The notes under the pieces are model-generated. The model was not told where the DNA came from, searched no databases, and worked only from the letters and a program-made list of their open reading frames with translations. Source: Marinimicrobium hydrolyticum (GTDB lineage Bacteria; Pseudomonadota; Gammaproteobacteria; Pseudomonadales; Cellvibrionaceae). Taken from it: a DNA stretch of 64,000 bases. Shown here piece after piece: positions 61,159 through 64,000 of the stretch (position 1 is the stretch's first letter; the number at the start of each line of letters is the position of its first letter). Both the position numbers and the translations under genes were made by a program. The stretch covers positions 372,001-436,000 of the forward strand of contig NZ_JAVDDU010000003.1 in assembly GCF_030848505.1 (NCBI RefSeq), written 5' to 3'.

Positions 61159-61941
61159 ATGCCCGGGGAGTTTTTCGATAGTCACTGCCACTTCGATTTC
61201 GAAGCGTTTGACCCCGACCGAACCGAAATCTGGCGGCGCTGCCAAGAACGGGGCTTAACCCAGATGGTGGTCCCCGGTGTGGCACCCGAGCAGTGGGCCA
61301 AAGCCGCTACCTTAAGTCGGGAGCACCCAGGCATTTATCACGCCGCCGGGCTGCACCCCTGGTGGTTGAAGGACGTACTTAGAAACCAAGATCTAAACTC
61401 GCTCCGCAGTCCCCTCCTCGATGCGTTACAGCAACCAGGCTGTGTCGCTGTGGGCGAGTGCGGGCTGGACCTGCTGATCGATACGCCTCAAGAGCATCAG
61501 GAAGACGCCCTCGCCTTACACCTGGACGTGGCTCGCGAGGTGTCGCTGCCGATCATCATTCACAACGTGCGCGCCCACAATCCCCTGCTGCGGTTACTGA
61601 AAGCGCATCCGGTGGAACAGGGCGGTGTCATTCACGCCTTTACCGGCAGTTTGGAAATGGCACAGGAATATTGGAAGTTAGGTTTTTACTTGGGTGTGGG
61701 CGGCACCATCACCTATGAGCGGGCCCACAAAACCCGCGAGGCTTTACGGCGTATGCCGTTGGAAGCTTTGCTGCTGGAAACGGACGCACCCGATATGCCG
61801 CTGTGCGGCCACCAGGGCGAGCGCAACAGCCCGGAGCGGATTCCCGCTATTGCGCAAGCCTTGGCGGAGCTGCACGATGTGCCTTTGAACGTTATTGCGG
61901 AACAAACAACGGCCAACGCCCGCCGACTGTTCAAGTTATAA
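61159..61941 (+). CDS. TatD-family metal-dependent hydrolase
   Basis: 260 residues. The metal ligands are clear: FDSHCHFD at the start, VGECGLDL, IIIHNVRAHNP, VIHAFTGS and LLETDAPDMP. This is the TatD/YjjV family of TIM-barrel enzymes, which act as DNases or on D-Tyr-tRNA in known cases; the specific role of this member is unknown. Cytoplasmic, no signal peptide. It converges on tcdA with 3 bases between the stops. AAGGA precedes the ATG. Confidence 0.92.
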   Translation: MPGEFFDSHCHFDFEAFDPDRTEIWRRCQERGLTQMVVPGVAPEQWAKAATLSREHPGIYHAAGLHPWWLKDVLRNQDLNSLRSPLLDALQQPGCVAVGECGLDLLIDTPQEHQEDALALHLDVAREVSLPIIIHNVRAHNPLLRLLKAHPVEQGGVIHAFTGSLEMAQEYWKLGFYLGVGGTITYERAHKTREALRRMPLEALLLETDAPDMPLCGHQGERNSPERIPAIAQALAELHDVPLNVIAEQTTANARRLFKL

Positions 61942-61944
61942 AAG

Positions 61945-62742
61945 TTAAAGGTACTGTTCCAGATAGCGATCAATGGCTCGACCCGCCGCGACTAAGCCGA
62001 AGGAACCGGTCACCATTACCACCGAACCCAGACCGCCGCCACAGTCCAGTTTTACGCCCTCGCCCAGATGCTTTTCCCCGCACGCCGAGCCGTCCGGCTG
62101 CGGGTAGGTCATTTGCTCATCGGAGTAGATGGCGTCAACGCCAAAGCGACGTCGACGGTCACGGGAAAAATTATGCTGACGGTACAAAAGTGTACGCACC
62201 TTGCGCAGCATGGGGTCGTAGCTCGTGGCACCCAGATCGCTGATTTTAATTTTCCCAGGATCCCGTTTGCCACCGGATGAACCCACCATCACCAGACGTA
62301 ATTTGATGGCGCTGCAATAGGCCGCTAAACGCGCTTTGACGTGGGCGGAATCTATGGCATCCACCACCACATGATGCCTGCGGTCAATCAAACTGGTCAT
62401 ATTGTCGCGGGTCAGAAAACTCTCTTCCGAATGCACGACGAGATCCGGATTGATGGCTTTCAGCCGTTCCGTAATCACACGGTTTTTGGAATCACCCAGA
62501 TGGGGTTTTAAGGCGTGGAGCTGGCGATTGGTGTTGGTGACGCAGACACCATCCAGCTCAATCAAGGTCAATTCGCCCACACCCGAGCGCGCCAGAGCCT
62601 CGGCGGTCCAACTGCCCACGCCACCCAGCCCCACCACCACAAAATGGGCGCGGGAAAGCGCGACTAAGGCGGACTCGCCGTAAAGCCGCGCAATGGCACC
62701 AAAACGTTGCAGGTATTCGGGATTTAGTTCTGAGGATGTCAT
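61945..62742 (-). CDS. tcdA: tRNA threonylcarbamoyladenosine dehydratase TcdA
   Basis: A 265-residue E1/MoeB/ThiF-type ATP-dependent enzyme that cyclises t6A37 to ct6A in ANN-decoding tRNAs. It shows VVGLGGVGSWTAEALARSG (ATP site), the Asp/Arg pair in ELDGVCVTNTNRQ, DAIDSAHVKARL and a C-terminal GSFGLVAAG. Length matches E. coli TcdA/YgdL. CsdE/CsdA partners are not in the window. Together with trmO at 9069, it gives two enzymes acting on t6A-modified tRNAs, though they are 52 kb apart. Confidence 0.93.
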   Translation of the reverse strand: MTSSELNPEYLQRFGAIARLYGESALVALSRAHFVVVGLGGVGSWTAEALARSGVGELTLIELDGVCVTNTNRQLHALKPHLGDSKNRVITERLKAINPDLVVHSEESFLTRDNMTSLIDRRHHVVVDAIDSAHVKARLAAYCSAIKLRLVMVGSSGGKRDPGKIKISDLGATSYDPMLRKVRTLLYRQHNFSRDRRRRFGVDAIYSDEQMTYPQPDGSACGEKHLGEGVKLDCGGGLGSVVMVTGSFGLVAAGRAIDRYLEQYL

Positions 62743-62976
62743 AAGGTACTTGGGTGTTAAAAAAACAGACGCCGATGATAGGCAGTTAAAAGGAAATGCG
62801 CCAGGGTGAGAAGCGTTTATACGAGAATTTTAAAACACAGGGAACCGGTTCTGGCCATTCCCACGAAAGCGTATTGCTCTGGAATAAATAAGCGAATTTG
62901 AGACTTCATAGGGCTGCCCTGGGTGGTTATTGGGTGTGCTACTCGGCTTCGGCGCTCGAAATGAACGGCGGAGGCT

Positions 62977-63158
62977 GGGTTTGGCGATCTACCTCCGGGA
63001 CACGCCGTAGATACTTCCCTGTAGGCTTGGATGCGGCCGCAAGCGGACCGGCCCTCAACCGTAGGTTTCGGTCGTTCGGTCGGCGCGCAAGGCAGTGCCT
63101 TGCATACGCTTGCCCTCACCCCTGCTGCATACAGTCCCGGAGGTAGCTCCCCAAACCC
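62977..63158. repeat. modular palindromic element, copy 7 (long form)
   Basis: The outer arms GGGTTTGGCGATCTACCTCC... (62977-63001) and 63134-63158 pair at about 23 of 25 positions and differ from all other arms. The interior, with core CGCCGTAGATACTTCCCTG and the roughly 100-base insert, matches copy 1 closely. Confidence 0.85.
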
Positions 63159-63245
63159 TTACGGGACGTTAGGTGCCAGTAAGCCTTACCCAATCGACCT
63201 TTGTACCAGCTGTGTTGTTCAGAGATGCCAGAATCTGTACCGTGA

Positions 63246-63274
63246 TTGGATCTCCGCTTTCGCGGAGATGACGA
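63246..63274. repeat. REP-like palindrome
   Basis: GGATCTCCGCTTTCGCGGAG with TTGGA before and ATGACG after, the same unit as at 20613. Confidence 0.7.
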
Positions 63275-63416
63275 TATGAAGAACCTACCTCTGCGTTTCC
63301 CGCTCGCGAAAAAACTTCATCCTCGACTTCGATTAGAGACGGGAATCCATTTCAGTGTACGGAAGTCATTCCCAACTTCCTTATTTCCCGAGACTTTCAA
63401 AGTGGCACCGCGGAGA

Positions 63417-63510
63417 GTGGGGCAGGCATTCCCGGACCGTATGCAGCATGGATGCTGCATCCGAGCTTACAGGGATGTATTTACAGCGTGTCCGGGTGTG
63501 CCTGCCCCAC
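63417..63510. repeat. modular palindromic element, copy 8 (short form)
   Basis: Arms 63417-63437 and 63490-63510 match copy 1 arms. The core is on the minus strand next to the right arm. The roughly 100-base interior of copies 1 and 7 is replaced by a short hairpin (ATGCAGCATGGATGCTGCAT). Flanks TTATTTCCCGA, CACCGCGGAG and CTCGCAGCAC are shared with copy 4. Confidence 0.88.
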
Positions 63511-63566
63511 TCGCAGCACTCGATCAAAACCACCGACGTCTTTCCCAAAAGCGATCGGAGTACAGA

Positions 63567-64000
63567 CTATTGCATCCGCATCACCGGCTCGGCCTCAAAA
63601 GCCCGGAGTCGTGTGAGAATATCCAGGGATATGTTCATATCCATCAGCTCAGAATCGTTGACAGAGACTCGCCTGCGCACCTCATAGCTTGGGTAGGCAC
63701 CGCACATTTCACCCACCTGGCAAAGCTCCTCATCGGCATCAATGTCCGAGCCCGCCACCAGAAAATAATCACCGGGAGCAATCCCTTCGATACGGTAACG
63801 AAGTTCACCCGCGCCGTTCCAGCGGGCGGGCACTTCACGTACTGGCTCCCCTGTGGCAGCATCAAGCAACAACACATAAATGGGGGCAACCTCGGTGGCA
63901 AAACCCACTTGTATATGAGTCGCGACGATTACCTCAGTGTCATTATCGAAACTGAAGCGCACTTCACCGCTTTGCTCACCAAAATCCGCTTCGTCGAAAG
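63567..64000 (-). CDS. C-terminal part of a secreted protein, probably S8-type protease (partial)
   Basis: The minus-strand frame is open from the window edge to a stop at 63567, so an internal GTG at 63962 is not the likely start. About 143 residues are visible: GEQSGEVRFSF, PIYVLLLDAATGEP, then RIEGIAPGDYFLVAGSDIDAD with ELCQVGEMCGAYPSYE. The C-x6-C-G-A-Y-P segment and the APGDY...GSDIDAD phrase resemble the C-terminal beta-domain of secreted S8 peptidases from marine gammaproteobacteria. The catalytic part would lie outside the window, so the call is tentative. Confidence 0.5.
   Translation of the reverse strand, partial: FDEADFGEQSGEVRFSFDNDTEVIVATHIQVGFATEVAPIYVLLLDAATGEPVREVPARWNGAGELRYRIEGIAPGDYFLVAGSDIDADEELCQVGEMCGAYPSYEVRRRVSVNDSELMDMNISLDILTRLRAFEAEPVMRMQ

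Larger units (their letters stand above)
62743..63566. other. 824-bp repeat-filled intergenic region
   Basis: The space between tcdA and the partial gene at the window end contains copies 7 and 8 of the modular palindromic element, one REP-like palindrome and degenerate fragments (for example CATTCCCACGAAAGCG near 62857). No gene could be supported; the open frames here are repeat translations. Confidence 0.7.

Noticed and set aside
2519-63510. CRISPR array or integron attC sites as explanation of the repeats
   Set aside because: Repeats are dispersed rather than tandem, with no regular spacers, no cas genes, no integrase and no attC core sites.

Overview
The window looks like chromosomal DNA from a marine or soil gammaproteobacterium of the Cellvibrionales type (Cellvibrio, Saccharophagus, Marinimicrobium and relatives). 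The evidence is a lipid-anchored GH9 cellulase with a long polyserine linker, a large carbohydrate-type TonB-dependent receptor, a GH3/GH16 beta-glucan pair, and Pseudomonas-like housekeeping blocks (DUF4426-rdgB-hemW, tkt-pgk, metK-ahcY-metF). No prophage, transposase, CRISPR array, rRNA or intact tRNA was recognised. The placement is an inference from gene content, not from a marker gene.

Layout. 0-1.4 kb: the tail of a Fis-type regulator, then two paralogous secreted DUF4168 proteins, each behind a sigma-54-type promoter. 1.4-5.9 kb: DUF4426, rdgB and hemW, interrupted by palindromic repeats, a ThuA-like lipoprotein and a Pr6Pr membrane protein. 5.9-12.1 kb: glutathione peroxidase, hybrid sensor kinase, trmO, serA and an alpha/beta hydrolase. 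12.2-17.7 kb: a divergent polysaccharide locus, GH9 cellulase and TonB receptor, around a LacI-type operator. 17.8-24.3 kb: an SDR-SPW-VKOR fusion, pgk and tkt. 24.5-29.2 kb: an activated-methyl-cycle operon (ArsR/methyltransferase regulator, metK, ahcY, metF) under a 42-bp perfect palindrome. 29.2-35.3 kb: an AraC regulator with a membrane-embedded N-terminus and a GH3-GH16 beta-glucan operon. 35.9-41 kb: a propeller/HEAT/cytochrome c lipoprotein, a periplasmic binding protein and an XRE regulator. 41-47.2 kb: sirtuin, uracil-DNA-glycosylase-like protein, CPXCG protein, slipin-NfeD and small hypotheticals.

47.2-59.2 kb is the most unusual block. Two divergent transcription units encode secreted or lipid-anchored c-type cytochromes (one with LamG, one HzsA-like), a DUF1501-like protein, two outer-membrane barrels, a TlpA thioredoxin, a DUF4266 lipoprotein ending GGGCGCN, and a DUF3570 barrel. 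The plus-strand genes are nearly all overlapping or abutting, which suggests one envelope machine, possibly for redox or metal chemistry. Its function is not known to me. 59.2-64 kb: PLDc_N protein, a Tat-signal hydrolase, TatD, TcdA and the end of a probable secreted protease.

Intergenic DNA carries at least eight copies of a modular palindromic element. Its outer arms come in several types, but the copies share a short core reading GTRAAYMCATCCNTG. Some copies contain further nested hairpins. Shorter REP-like palindromes (CCCGCGAAAGCGGG type) lie in the same gaps.
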